This document shows positions 33,205 to 45,641 of a stretch of 64,000 nt of DNA, piece after piece. Each line of letters opens with the position of its first letter. The stretch's first letter is position 1. The DNA lies in NCBI GenBank assembly GCA_007922225.1, contig ML679946.1:92983313-93047312 (forward strand). Direction: 5' to 3'. The notes beneath the pieces were generated by a model that saw only the letters and a program-made list of their open reading frames with translations, searched no databases and was not told where the DNA came from. This stretch comes from Emydura subglobosa (Eukaryota; Chordata; Testudines; Chelidae). A program made the translations under genes and the position numbers.

Positions 33205-33480
33205 GAGTGTTGTAGACATGCCTGAGTTAGGGAGTGTAACTGGTAGACGTATCTGCATTAGTTTTAATCCAGGTAGCACAGGTAACAAGAGAAGTGAAGA
33301 TGAGGTGCCACAGTGCTGGCATAGGCCAGCAACCTGAGTTCATACATAGGGTCCCTGGCAGTCTTGTACTGGGACAGCTAGCCCACGCTGCCACTTTCTC
33401 GCCACTACTGTTACCTAAAGGGAGTCTGGGATGTCTATCCACACTGCAATCTCACTTTCATTTGCAGTGTAGACATATTG
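33205..33480 (-). mobile_element. MITE with TATGTCTACACTGCAA end
   Basis: Minus-strand reading begins TATGTCTACACTGCAAATG at 33480, a terminus I recognise from abundant sauropsid nonautonomous hAT-like elements. The opposite end is weak (GTTGTAGACATGCC near 33210, whose complement GGCATGTCTACAAC resembles the TIR). Length about 275 bp. Interior has CTGGGACAGCTAGCCCACGCTG. Target duplication unresolved. Confidence 0.65.
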
Positions 33481-33548
33481 TGGTTCAATCCTAATACAGG
33501 TTATGTTCCAGAGTAACTCTTCTCAATATTCTTTTTCTTTCTGCTAGC

Positions 33549-33810
33549 AAACTTAGGCTATGTCTACATTACAAGTGCTACAGGGGTATCACTACAGCTA
33601 TGCTGCTGTATTGTCGACTCTTCCCACACTGACAAAACGGGTTTTTCTATTGATAAAGTTAATCCATCTCTCCAAGAGGTGGTAGCTAAATCAACAGAAT
33701 AATTCTTCCATTGTCCTACTTACATCCACACCGTGGGTTAGATCGACTTAACTACAGTGCTCAGAGAGAGAAATCTTTCACTCCCCTAAGCGACATAGCT
33801 AGGTAAATCT
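33549..33810. mobile_element. MITE with GGCTATGTCTACATTAC end
   Basis: TTAGGCTATGTCTACATTACAAG starts a second, related element containing TATTGTCGACTC, CACACCGTGGGTTAGATCGAC and TAAGCGACATAGC. It resembles 24965-25250 (CGACATA). Its right TIR is degraded. Confidence 0.6.
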
Positions 33811-33989
33811 GATATTTAAATACAGATCGGGCTTAAAAGTGCTAGGCACTTAACAAGCAGTAAAGAAGCTACAGTCACTACACTGATAAGCTAACAATCT
33901 ACAGAGGGTACAAGAAGGACTATAACATATAAATAAAGTGGCCAGGTAGTGATTATTGCTGAGCAGCTGCAGGATTATTAAATATTGTT

Positions 33990-35140
33990 TCTTTATAAGA
34001 ACGGCCAATACCAGGTGCTTCAGAGGGAATGACTAGAATAGGTAATCCTCAAGTGATCCATCCCCTGGCACCCATTCCCAGCTTCTGGCAAACAGAGGTT
34101 AGGGACACTTCAGAGCATGGTTGCATCCCTCCCATCCTGGCTAATAGCCATTGATGGACCTATCCTCCAGGAACTTATCTAGTTCTTTTTTGAATCCCTG
34201 TTATAGTCTTGGCCTTCACAACATCCTCTGGCAAAGAGTTTCAGAGGTTGACTGTGCATTGCATGAAGAAATACTTCCTTCTGTTTGTTTAAAACCTGCT
34301 GCCTATTAATTTCATGTGGTGACCTGTAGTTCTTGTATTATGAGAAGTAAATAACATTATTTACTTTCTTCACACCACTCTTGATTTTGTAGTGCTCTAA
34401 CATATCCACCCTTAGTCATCTATTTTCCAAGATGAAAAGTCCCAGTCTTATTAATCTCTCCTCATATGGAAGTTATTCCCTATCCCTAATCATTTTTGTT
34501 GCCCTTCTCTGTATCTTTTCCAATTCCAATATATCTTTTTTTGAGATGGGGTGACCAGATCTACACACAGTATTCAAGATGTGACCATACCATGGATTTA
34601 TATTTTCTGTCTTATTATCTATCCGTTTCCTAATGATTCCCAACATTCTGTTAGATTTTTTGACTGCCGCTGCACATTGAGTGAATGTTTTCAGAGAACT
34701 ATCCACAATGACTCCAAGATCTCTTTCTTGAGTGGTAACAGCTAATCCATCATTTCATATGTATAGTTGAGATTATGTTTTTCAATGTGCAATACTTTAC
34801 ATCTAACAATATTTGGATTTCATCTGTCATTTTGTTGCCCTGTCACCTAGTTTTGTGAGAGACCGCAGTCGGCTTTGGATTTAACTATCCTGAGTAGTGT
34901 TGTATCATCTGCAAATTTTGCCACCTCACTGTTTACCCCTTTTTCCAGATCATTTATGAATATGTTGAACAGGGCTGGTCCAAGTACAGAGCCCTGGGGG
35001 ACACCACTATTTATCTCTCTTCATTCTAAAAACTGACCATTTATTCTTACCTTTTGTTTCCTATCTTTTAACCAGTTACCGATCCAGGAGAGGACTGTCC
35101 CTCTTATCCCTATATATATATATATATTCCAGTCAGCTAT
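33990..35140 (-). mobile_element. CR1-like LINE fragment (RT C-terminus and 3' UTR)
   Basis: Minus strand: VKKSNRMLGIIRKRI then KKDILELEKIQRRATKMI (34706-34473), the C-terminal RT blocks, followed toward lower coordinates by a long 3' UTR. Upstream, CAAATTTTGCCACC (KFADDT region) and GGTCCAAGTACAGAGCCCTGGGGGACACC ([10 protein letters not shown] region, about 34975-35005) are visible. The subfamily differs from copy A. It ends in a (TA)n tract at 35111. Confidence 0.85.
35111..35127 (+). repeat. (TA)n microsatellite
   Basis: About eight TA units at the edge of the CR1-like fragment. Confidence 0.9.
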
Positions 35141-35149
35141 AGAGGTTAG

Positions 35150-35220
35150 CAACGCTGGAGTCCAATTGTGCTAGAAAAACATAAGGTAAATGACAGTCCC
35201 TGTCCCAAAGAGCTTACAGT
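35150..35220. mobile_element. MIR-linked SINE, left part
   Basis: TTGTGCTAGAAAAACATAAGG..GACAGTCCCTGTCCCAAAGAGCTTACAGT. It continues at 35692 with TTTACAATCTAAAAATAAG, as in intact copies (AAGAGCTTACAATCTAA). Confidence 0.8.
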
Positions 35221-35691
35221 TAGAGTTGGTTGGAAACATAATTTCCATTCTGCAGGAAACACCAAGATTCCACACACCTTCACCCTCCAAAAAGAGTTCT
35301 GAATCAGAAAGAAAAGACAAAATTTAGAAATTTCCATCCGAACAAAAATTCTGAGAAATTTCAATTTGGGGCCATTGAACATTTCATTCTGATAAAGCTG
35401 AAATGTTATAATGTAATATAATATAATATAACTAATATATAAAATATGACATTTTAATATAATATAAAACAAAATGAATTGAAATGATGATGTCAAAATG
35501 AAACATTTTTACCTTATCAAAATGAACAGTTTTGACAATATTGAAACAAGAAAGTTTAGATGATTTGTTTAGACTTTTTCCTATCGAAAATTTGTCAAAA
35601 TTGACATATTCCCATGAAACATTTTGAATTAGACAAAACTGTATTTTCCAGTGGGAAAATTGTTCCATTAAAACTTTTTTGATCAGCTCTA
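35221..35691. mobile_element. Nonautonomous hAT MITE with TIRs and target duplication
   Basis: Begins TAGAGTTGGTTGGAAA and ends TTTTTTGATCAGCTCTA (complement TAGAGCTGATCAAAAAA), giving matching TIRs. Flanking octamers CTTACAGT (35213-35220) and TTTACAAT (35692-35699) match at 6 of 8, consistent with the 8-bp duplication of hAT transposons. The 471-bp interior is AT-rich noncoding sequence including a (TAATA)n-like patch near 35415. Confidence 0.85.
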
Positions 35692-35760
35692 TTTACAATC
35701 TAAAAATAAGAAATAACAGGCAGATTAATCAAACAGTCTGGCATTAGGAATAGAGGGGAG
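35692..35760. mobile_element. MIR-linked SINE, right part
   Basis: TTTACAATCTAAAAATAAGAAATAACAGGC..continues the block interrupted at 35220. Confidence 0.7.
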
Positions 35761-35764
35761 AGGG

Positions 35765-36345
35765 GTGTGACGTTCCTCAATGCAATCTGGACTAGTGAAT
35801 CACTGTGTCACCCCAAACCCCCATTCCTGGACCTTGTCTTACTCTGCTGTGATGTGAGAAGCCCCACTCCTGGACTCTTCACAAACAACCTCCAGCATGT
35901 AAACTACTCCCAAACGAGTGAGTAAATGCTTCCAGCCAGTTACTCCTGTGATTATACAACAGAATGACACTAGGCATACCCCCAGTTAGAGATGCAACCC
36001 TAGGAATTTCCCTTTACAGTGTTCAGTTAAGCCCACTAAACAATGTAAGCTCACATAAGATCGTCAATTTAACAAAGAAATCGATATGCACCAGCCTTCT
36101 GACTCCAAGTGGAGTCTCCATCACATTTCAAACCAAACACATTGCTTTAGGTAGAGCAAACAAACAAATTTATTAACTACGGAAGGATTTTAAGTGATTA
36201 TAAGTCAGATTTGGTCAAAAGAAATAAAAGCAAAACACATTCTAAGGTAATCTTAACATTTTCAGCAACCTTACCACCTTGGGTGTGTCTCACCACAGGC
36301 TGGCTGCTTTCCCTTCAGCCAGGCTCTCCCGCCTTTGGTAAATAC
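35765..36345 (-). repeat. Turtle-type interspersed repeat, possibly LTR-derived
   Basis: AAACAAATTTATTAACTAC, GATTTTAAGTGATTATAAGTCAG, AAGAAATAAAAGCAAAACAC and CTCACCACAGGCTGGCTG are phrases I recognise as recurrent in chelonian genomes. In the minus orientation an LTR origin would fit, but no LTR pair, primer site or coding sequence is visible here. Confidence 0.35.
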
Positions 36346-36349
36346 TTTA

Positions 36350-36640
36350 GTTGCTTGGTAGTTTTTGTAGGTCATTTGCTAGGCCTTTGATCATTTTTCT
36401 TGCTTTTCTCTGGACTTTCTCCAATTTACCACATCTTTCCTGAAATGTGGCGCCCAGAACTGGACACAATATTTTAGTTGAGGACTTATCAGTGAGAAGG
36501 TGAGTGGAAGAATTACTTCTTGTGTCTTGCTTACAACATCCTGCTGATACAGCCCAGAATGATGTTTGCTTTTTTGCAACAGTGTTACACAGTTTACTCA
36601 TATTTAGCTTGTGATCCACTATACCCCCCCCAGATTCTTT
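36350..36640 (-). pseudogene. CR1 RT C-terminal fragment
   Basis: Minus reading: IVDHKLNMSKLCNTVAKKQT, a broken QFWAPHFRKDVV segment and KVQRKARKMIKGL, the same blocks as other CR1 RT C-termini (DHKLNMS..., QRRATKMI). Short, frameshifted and truncated at both ends. Confidence 0.8.
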
Positions 36641-38394
36641 TCTGCAGTGCGCTTTCCTAGGCAATCATTTCCCATCCAGTTCCAAGCTGTGCCCAACACA
36701 CAGATCTTTCCTGTTATGGAAAGCAGAGAACTCCATGGTGGGTAGAGAGTTTGGAATCCCTTTACAGCCTCTTTCCACCCTGCCCTTACACTGTGTATCT
36801 GCATTGTTCCCACTGTATATCAGGCAGTATATACTCGCTTGCACATTCTGGGACAAATCCTGCCACTCTAAAACTTTAATTATTTCAAGCACATAAGAAT
36901 GTTACAGTTGATAGAACAAGAAAATGACCCCATCTTCTCATCTAAATACTGAAAAACTACATTTAGTGTCTCTCTCTAATTGAGAACTTGCTTTCCTTAA
37001 GTGTGGGAAGAAGTATGAAGATGATTTACTGATTTAGGAACTGGGTGGAGTAGACCACAAAGAAATAAACTGGAAACATATGGAGTAAATTATTTGCAAA
37101 ATAAGAAAAAATGTGCCTCAATATCTCTATAGAGAGATCTGGATACATAAATATATAATATAGTTTACTAGTAATACAAAGCACAGATGATTTGGCCACA
37201 ATTAGGCCAAACCAAACATTCACATTAAACATTGCACTTGGCCATATTTCAAAACAGGCAGCAGCAGCAGCCACAGAGAGAGAGAAACTACTTGCCAAAA
37301 TTGCATCAGACACACATTAGTGAAGGAGGAAATGAGTTTACTTGAGCCAGCTGTGACATCAAAGGGGCTGGGCTTGCAATGAATTGTGGGAAAGGGTTCC
37401 CCCTTCGGTAAAGTTTGCAAAGTTCAGCCAAACTTTTATAAAGAGACCAAACTCCAAAAACAAAATGATCTTTTGTTTATAACTGCCTTCTATAAGAAAA
37501 GTAGCACTATCAATCAGCTAAATGCATGAAAGTAGTTATTGGGGAAGCAAGGATCTTAAGGGAAAAGGGGACACAAAACTTTGTATTGACAGAAAAGGAT
37601 TGAAGCCTCATTTAGATAATCAACAGCTTTATAATAGGTGCTTCAGTAATAAGCACCACTCATTGCTAGAGTGACTGTGGATCAGTTTTCATTATAAGTG
37701 GTCTTATTGTTGGGATGAATTTGGATGTAGGAGCTAGGCTTTGGAAGAAATATGAAAGGGAATTTTCTCAAACTGCAGCCAGTTTAATGGAAACTATAGA
37801 TAAAGCTTTGGGTGAGGAGAGGGGGGAATGCAGTGAATGAATTCCTGACCTCACTGAAATCAGTGGCAAAACTCCCATTGACTTCCATGGGTCCAGAACA
37901 TCAACCAACCTCTCTGAACCTCTCAGTTCAATATCCTTTCTGATCCTCCTCTCACCCCGACTCCTTCCACAGTCATGGGCCTGCTGAAGCCTTTCATAGC
38001 TGCCTCAGCGATCTCACAATGCCCTGACATGGGATAAGAGTTACGGAATTGCTTTGAGGACAGCATTTCTCAGCTAACACCACACTGGGGGTCCCACACA
38101 ATCCACATTCACACAGAGACAGTAAAAATCAGTGCATGCTGCCAGAAAGCTTTTTGATCTTTGATCCCAATTAAATGGGCTAATTCCATCCCAGATCTGT
38201 TGCCATTGACTATGGAAGATTTGCAACAATATCATTTTAATTAACATGAGATTTTCAAACTGCTTTTTAAAATCTGTTTGCTAAAGGGATTCTATAGGCC
38301 TAATATCCACATGGACATGTGTAATTTACCCTCATTATGCATATGTCCTGGTAAAGTCCATGCACTTCATATAATACAATGGATGGTAATAAAA
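36641..38394. other. No recognisable gene
   Basis: AT-rich. A short old repeat phrase (CCCATTGACTTCCATGGG) lies near 37875. Frames up to 95 codons have no motif. Confidence 0.4.
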
Positions 38395-38580
38395 TCACAG
38401 ACCAAGATTTTCAAAGCAATTAGAGACTTTGGCTGCCTCCATTTCTGGATGGTTCATGATTGTCAAAGTGGGGCGGGTGCTTAGCACTTTCTGAAAATCA
38501 GGAACCACATGCTGAGCACCCAAAAATTGAGGCTTCCAAAATTAATTAATAGTCACCAAAAAAAAATCTTGGCCACGGGT
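38395..38580. repeat. Old interspersed repeat (GATTTTCAAAGC type)
   Basis: CAGACCAAGATTTTCAAAGC, TTTGGCTGCCTCCATTTC, GTGCTTAGCACTTTCTGAAAATCAGG, TGAGCACCCAAAAATTGAGGC. A related copy lies at 58.1 kb. Confidence 0.5.
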
Positions 38581-40061
38581 CTCAACGTTGGGCTATGCTG
38601 GTGCCAAGTGCCCATGCCATGATTCAGCCCCCAGAGCATCTCCCTCGTAGGTGTGGGGGGTGGGAATTACCCAACAGGCAAAAAGCTGCCATAGCAGCTT
38701 CCATGCACCCCCTTCCTGATGTCTGATGTATAAAGCTTGGGCAGGGCTCCTTTGTATTTTGAGATCCCTGACTGTTGTAAGAGCTCCTTGTGTCCATGGA
38801 CAGTTGTAGGCCGCTCTAACTTGCATCATGGGACTGGCATGTGGCAGAGTAACTTTAGCGCTAGGGAGTGCCCAAGGCATCGTTACCTCCTTCCTCTTTG
38901 GCCCAGCCAAGGATTGGTCCCATGGGGTTTGCACTCCTACCTCCTGCTGGGAGTGCCTCTCTGGTCCAGAGGACTTTGTAAAGGGTTCTAGATCCCAGCA
39001 ATCCCTCACTAAAGAGCTGAGCTGAGGCTGCTGCAGAACAGTGGACAGCGCAGAGCAAAGGGTGGCTTTGAGGTGATGGACAGCATGAAACAGAGCTGAG
39101 GCAATTTGGACTGAAACAACAGAGAGAACATCAGCCTACCTAAGGGACTCCGTACCCAGCAATTGAAGCTGAACTCACCATAGCTGGGTGAAGTGGTGGG
39201 GCCCCCAGAGCAGCCCAGGCAGTACTGACCTTCCAGCACCCTTGGACTTCTCCATCCCAGGACAGCTAATTGTGAGTGGGGAGCTAGGGAGGACAGGGGC
39301 TAGAACGAGCCATCCCCTCACAACTGCCAGGAGAAATGAGGTTGGGAGGGACTATGGGTAAGGCCTCCTAGGAGGTGGGGGTTTTACTCCATAGACTGTT
39401 TGATTTATTAATTGCTGGTTTTTCCAAATTCATTTTGTTCTCTCCTCCCCTTCCCACCCACTAAAATTCTCATTTGTTTTAAACCTCTGGACTCAATGCA
39501 TGTGAGTGAGGAAGGATTGCACATCAAGGGCCCCCAGGGCAACTGTACACAGTTTCCCAGATTTCTTGGTAAGGGCTCGAGCTGGTATTAGTTAAGTTTT
39601 AAAGGAAACCCCCAGAAAACTGGACCCAGCCCTTTTTGCTCCCATCAACACCTGGCAGCAGGGTTACACCTGACACTGTAAAGATCTCCTACCAATGGGG
39701 TTAGATACAAAACTACTGCAGGTACCTAAGGAAGGACAACCACCAGCCTTTGTTGGCACCTGAAAATATTGAAAACATTATAATAAGCATAATGAGGCAG
39801 GGCATGGTATAAAACTAACACACAACATGAGAGGGTTAGAATAAACAATTTATTATCACGCTGTAGGGCTATGCCCTTGTGTAATTGGCTCATGGTTTCT
39901 TTTTGTTTACTACTTGTGAGTTACGTGGTGATCCCTAAGTCAGAAAAATAAATGGCTTATTCCCTATATACACCATGTTGTGTTTAAAGCAGTCACTAAA
40001 CATTTCATTTCCTTTGTCCCAGTAGGGAACAGAGACAAGGATTAGATCTTGTTCTAGGAAT
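38581..40061. other. GC-richer unclassified segment, no gene
   Basis: 38600-39700 has overlapping open frames up to 138 codons without motifs. The right end holds CCCAGAAAACTGGACCCAGCCC and CACCTGGCAGCAGGGTTACACC, which look repeat-derived, but I cannot define termini. Confidence 0.3.
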
Positions 40062-42059
40062 GTGTTAAAACTTCTTCTTGGCCAATTAAAAGTAGAATAT
40101 TTCAGTTTGAGGAAACAGAGGACAGAGACATTCAGAACCCAGCAGTTGGTAAGGGGCTATGGAAGTCTGCAAACATACTTAAGACAACTCCATTATTTTT
40201 CTTGCACCCAATCTGTAAGTGCTGATCAGTTTTTTTTCCATTAGCGTTAATAGTACCTTTTAAGTTAAGACATTTCCAAAGTCAAAAACCAAGTATCTTG
40301 TATGGTGGCATATTTTAAGGTCACAAAATACTCATACAGAAGACAAAAATACACTTTTCTTAATATGTTTTGATGTCACTACTGACTCATCAGCAACTTC
40401 TGCTTGTTTCTCAGATGCTATAGGAAATTGGGATGGACAAGTTGACCTAACAAGTCTTCCTGTTTCTGATGTCTATAAGCCAAAACACATAGCCAGAGGG
40501 CTGTAGGGGGCAAACATAGAGGGCTGTAGGGGGCAAAACCAATGACTATTCCTTTGGATGGCAACTATCCTCCCCACCAATGTAATGATCCCAAGAATAT
40601 TCTCCTGGAGTTCTATGAATTTCAGATCCCCTGGGGTGGTTACTTCTGCAGAGGGGAGCAATTTAGCCCTTTGAGTCTTGGATCCATATTTTTCTTGAGC
40701 TGGAGGATACTGCATTTCCCAAACAAGCTGTTCATCTGAATTGGCTTGATTCAGTTTTGAGGAGACAATGAAATCTTATACTGCCTAGTAAAGACAAAGA
40801 AAAAGCATACTACTGCAATCTCCAGAAAAGAATTAAGACTCCAGGCATTTGGGACCCCTTGCTGCCTCAGGATCCTCAGAAAACCCCACTCTAAAATTGG
40901 AGGCCTAGATTTAGATTTTTTTTTTTTAGTTTTTTAAATTTTTCTTCCCCTCTCTTTGTTTTAATCCATGCAAACAGAAGTTGTATTTGCTCAGACTTGC
41001 AAAATGAAGCTATTAGTTTAGGCCATTTAACAGGGGCAGGAAGCATGGTGTATTCCTGAAGCACTTTAAATACAGTCATGCCTATAACACGTCATCCTTC
41101 ACTGAACTGCTCTAATTGTCAATTGTGCTGGAACTGAGAAGCAGAATTCAAACAATTGCCGTGCAAATTGCGTCCTAGTAAAACTGAGCCAAGCTGAATG
41201 TCAGCCTCAGGGTATCTTTACTAAGTCAGCATGGGATTCATACTCCGTAATAATGGAGGTGGGGTGCTTCCTAGATGAGGAAGCCAGTCTAAACATAGAG
41301 GGAGATAAGACTCATGGAAGGGGGTTCTCTGCACCAGCCAAGTGGAAGACTAAGTGAGAGACACCTGCGGGAAGCAGGACTAGAAAGGAAAGGCCAAGCG
41401 GGAGGACTTGGTTTCAGAAGAAACTGTAGAGTCTGGAAAAGTTTTGTCTTTGAGGCAAATTGTCTCATGAGAGCCTATGTGCAATTACTGGGGAGCTCAA
41501 GAAGGAGAAACTGAGGCACTGGGGCAAATGGCCTGATGGAGGTATATTGACCCGGTGGCCATGCTCCTTACAACGCATAAACCTGAGTCAGGCTTTGTCC
41601 CTTAATTATTATTTTCTTTTTACAATGTAGTATCAGAATTAAAGATGCTGGCACGAGGAGACTAACATTTACAGTACCTCAGTCAGAGGCAATGCACACG
41701 GAAGAAGGCCAGGAGAGATCACCAGTGAAAAGATCAACAAAGGTATGCTTGGCAAAAAAATGGGGCTACAAGGAAGGATGTGGAGAAAGAGAGGGAGCTC
41801 CCTTGGCATATCAGAAGGCAGAAGTTATTCCAAGCACAGGGGGAAGGCATGACACCCAGAATGGGGGAAAGGGATAAAGGGAGCAGCAAGAATGAAGGAT
41901 ACAGAGAAAAGCAAGGTGTGAGTGTTCAGAATGAAACGAGCAGAGTTGGGTAGTCAGGGATTGAGATACTAGAACCTGAGTACAAAGAGAACTAACTTGA
42001 TCAGGAAGCTGAAGGGGTGCCATGAAAGTGCCCTGATCTTGTAGAAATGGGAGCTTTAT
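40062..42059. other. No recognisable gene
   Basis: AT-rich to mixed composition. 41200-41650 has phrases (GGAGAAACTGAGGCACTGGGGC) that hint at an unclassified repeat. Confidence 0.35.
40495..40539 (+). repeat. Tandem duplication, 23-bp unit
   Basis: AGAGGGCTGTAGGGGGCAAA occurs at 40495 and again at 40518, adjacent. Confidence 0.95.
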
Positions 42060-42300
42060 TAATGTTGGAAAGTGATTGTCAGCTCTGTGGGGCAGACAGT
42101 GTCCCTCACTATGTATTTATACAGGACCTGGAGCAATAGAGCCCCGGTCTCAATAGGAGTTTTGTGATGGTACCATGTTACTACTATTATTGTACTCTTT
42201 ATTTGAATTGCAACAGTGAATAGGGCTTTAATTGGGGATCTGGGCATACAAAAACAATGTCTTCCCTGCCCCAAGGAACTTACAGTCTAAGCATTACTAA
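42060..42300. mobile_element. MIR-linked SINE fragment
   Basis: ACTACTATTATTGTACTC, GGGATCTGGGCATACAAAAACAATG and TTCCCTGCCCCAAGGAACTTACAGTCTAAG: the MIR-associated block, well diverged. Confidence 0.6.
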
Positions 42301-42667
42301 TTACTTTAAGTTCTACTAGTTCTCCATAAACAAAATCCTGAAAGTTGCCATTCACATTTCTAAAAGTTCATGGTCTTTGTACTATCTGTAATCTGGGAAG
42401 TGGGTGGACGCGAGCCTCTCCCTCTCTCCTGAAGGGGAGTAGTCACTGGATCCAGGACGCAACTAAGTGCGTGGGACAACTAATGAAAAAAGGAACAGGC
42501 GTGGAGGTCACAGGTTTAAACAAAGGGAACCAAAAGGGGACACCGAGCAGAGAAGCCCGGACAGCGCCCACTGCCCCCGGAAGGTATCAAGGGAGCCAGA
42601 GGATGCTGCCCAGAGGAACTCTGCCCAGATGCGTGAATGGACTGAGGAATGGAAGCAGGCTCCACAG

Positions 42668-45626
42668 TCACAGAGTGCCCCCCCCAGCCAACCTCCTCTT
42701 CCTGGTCTTGTAGATGGCTACTTTGGCCAGGGCTAGGAGGAGGTTGACAAGGAGGTCCCGCGACCTTGTGGGGCCATGGATGGGGTGTATGTAGATGAAC
42801 AGATATGGGGAGAAGTGCAGCCAGAACCTCACCAGGAGGTTCTGGAGGAGCCGGAACAGGGGCTGCAGCCTGGTACACTCCAAGTACACGTGCGCCAGTG
42901 TCTCCCTCACGCCACAGAAGAGGCAGCTGTTGGGGAGAGGGGTGAACTGTGCCAAGTACATGCCTGTGCTCACGGCTCCATGAAGGAGCCGCCAACTGAT
43001 GTCCCCGGCGGGCCATGGGGTCAAGGTGGAGTAGGGACTGGCTTACTGGGGGTCCTCACCCTCCGCAGGTGGTAGCAGATCCCGCCATTGGGTGTCAGGG
43101 TGGGACGTGATGGCGAGGAAATGGAGGGTGTGGAGCACAAGTGTGTACAGATGGTCCCTTGGCGCGGGTCGGAAAAGGATTGGCTGCAAGTCATGTTACT
43201 GGCTCAGTGCATGAAGAGAGGGAGGCCAGGGGGGCTCACGGTGCTGGGGACCAAAGGAAAGCGCCAGAGGGCTGGGACTGAGGGGGGCGGGCAGGGAGCG
43301 CCCTTTCGCAAGACCTGCCCAAGGTAGGCCCAAGCAGCGGAGGGCAAGGCTACCCTCACCTCCTCGAGTATGCACTGGGGGGTTCGAAAGGTGGAGAGCC
43401 CCATGCGCTGAGCCATCGCGTTGGGATTCACCCAGTCCCCCCGGTCGTAGTCCAGGAGATCTCCGACCCTGGCGACTCCTGCGAGGACCAACCTCCATCA
43501 CACCGAGGGGACCTCCACCTCCTGCACACAGAGTTGCGGGTTGTGTAGCAGGGGCTGTGCGAGGAGGTCCTCCCCCTCGGTGGCCGCAAGGGGCCTGGAG
43601 GCCGAGACCAGCCTCAAGGCCTGGAGGAGGTCCTGGTAGAAGACCGGCAGCTCAGAGAAGTCTCGCGGAAGACCTGTCGGATGGAGATAAAGGAGCTGCC
43701 AGTTGTATCGGAGCCCTTGGAGGCAGTGGAGGAAGGCATGCGCCAAGTGGCTCCATGCCAGATCACCTGCATTATAACGGAGTCTCTGCAGGGGCTGGAG
43801 GTGGAAGGTGTGGACCTGGCTGTGGAGGCAGCACAGGCCCTGCCCTTTGTCCTCCAGGGGCACACTCAGGATCCCCTCAGAGACCCAGTGCAGTTCTAGC
43901 CAAAAGAACTCCAGTATTGACCGCTGGAGGTGGGCCAGGAGTCTCGGGGATGGGACCAGGGTTTTGAGCCAGTGCCAGAGCATGGACAGGACTAGGGAGA
44001 GGGAGAGGCACCGGAGTAGTCCCATCCATCTCCGCAGCCACTCAGACACTCTGCCCACCAAATCTTGCCAGTCCTCTGACGGGGAGGGATGGGTGGCGGA
44101 GAGGTAAACGCCCAGATAGAGCAGCGGACCCACACTCCACCAGATGGCTTGAAGCACGGATGGGAGGGAGCTCGCCCACCACCTGGTCCCTACCATCAGG
44201 CCAAAGCTCTTGACCCAGTTGACCCGGGCGGAGGAGGCTGCCGAGTAGATGGCCAGGCAGGCCTCCAACCGCGCCAGGTCGCCCAGGTCCTGGACCACAA
44301 GGAGTACCTCATCAGCATACGCAGACAGGACTAGCCTCAGCTCTGGCTCATGGAGCACCAACCCCATCAGCCTCTGGTGGAGGAGACAGAGGAAGGGTTC
44401 GATGGCCAGAGCGTACAGCTGGCCCGACAGTGGACAGCCTTTGCGCACTCATCGCCCGAAGCTGACCGATTCGGTCAGGGTCCAGTTGAGCTTGACCAGG
44501 TACTCCACGGAGGCATACAGCACCCGGAGAAAACCCACGAAACGGGGCCCGAAGCCAAACACCCGCAGGGTGCCCAGGAGATACCCATGGTCCATCCTGT
44601 TGAACGCCTTCTCCTGGTCCAGGGACAGGAGGACAAATGACAGACCATCCCTACACCCGAGCTCCAAGAGGTCCCAGACCAAGTAGAGATTATCAAAGAT
44701 GGTACGGCCCGAGATTGTGTAGGTCTGGTCGGGATGGACCACGTCCCGCAGCACGGACCCATCCGCAGCGAGAGAGTCTTGGCTACAATTTTATAGTCCA
44801 TGCCAAGGAGCGAGACGGGACACCAGTTCTGAAGGTAGTGGAGGTCCCCATTCTTGGGCAGCAGGGCAAGCATAGCCCACCTGCATGAGACAGGGAGCTC
44901 TCCGCTGGCCTCAGACTCGGCCCAGACGGTGGTCAGGCCCAGGCCGAGGACGCACCATAACGCACGGTAGAACTCCACGATCAGCCCGTCCATGCCCGGG
45001 GATTTGTTTGTGGGCATGAGGCGGAGGGCTTCCGAGAACTCAGCTAGAGTGAGAGGCAGCTCCAGACAGTCCCAGTCGCCCACGCTGACCATGGGAAGTT
45101 CGTTCCAGAGCACTCTGCAGGTGGCGGTTTCGGTCAGATCCGAGGAGAAGAGGCTAGCGTAGAAGGCCCTGGCCCTTTGGTGCATCTCCGCCGGATCTGT
45201 AAGGGGGGCGCCATTCTCCACCAGAAGGCAGGTGACATGATTCCGGGCCCCCCCTCTTTTCTTCAGGGTGTAGAAGAAGTGGGAAACGCGATCCATCTCC
45301 TTGCGGGATCTAATGAAGGCATCCGGAGCCCAAAGGTCTTCGAGGGCCTGGAGCTCTTCCTGCTTCTCCCGGCACACTCCACAGAGGGATGGATCCTTGG
45401 GGCTGGCGGCCAGATGCCGCCCCAACTCTAAGATCTCCCGCTCCAGCTGCCCTATCCCTGCATCCCTTCGCCGGCTGGTCCCCTGAGCGTAGTCGTGGCA
45501 GACGAGTTGGGCGCGCACCTTCCCCGTGTCCCACCAGCGCTGCGCCGAGGGAAAGGCGCACTTCTGCCCCCGCCAGGCCAGCCAGAACTCCCAGAAGGAT
45601 GCTACGAAGCCCACGTCCTCCAGCAC
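42668..45626 (-). pseudogene. Tx1-type ORF2, reverse transcriptase and C-terminal part
   Basis: Reverse transcriptase of the Tx1 LINE. From 45626 down: a long charged linker, KSPGMDGLIVEFYRALW, PVSLLGMDYKIVAKTL, then a frameshift near 44757. ISGRTIFDNLYLVWDLLE and motif A (LLSLDQEKAFNRMDH) follow. A TGA near 44449 interrupts FGR/VRKGCPLSG. The catalytic box reads YADE (44308-44319) where YADD is expected. Further breaks lie near 43495 and 43100. The C-terminus carries CLFCG..HVYLEC (about 42965-42910), the cysteine motif typical of L1/Tx1 ORF2. Clearly inactive. Confidence 0.9.
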
Positions 45627-45641
45627 ACTGTTGTTAAAGTG

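Noticed and set aside
35765..36345. Endogenous retrovirus
   Set aside because: Only LTR-like phrases recalled from chelonian repeats; no gag, pol, env, primer site or LTR pair seen. Left as an unclassified repeat.
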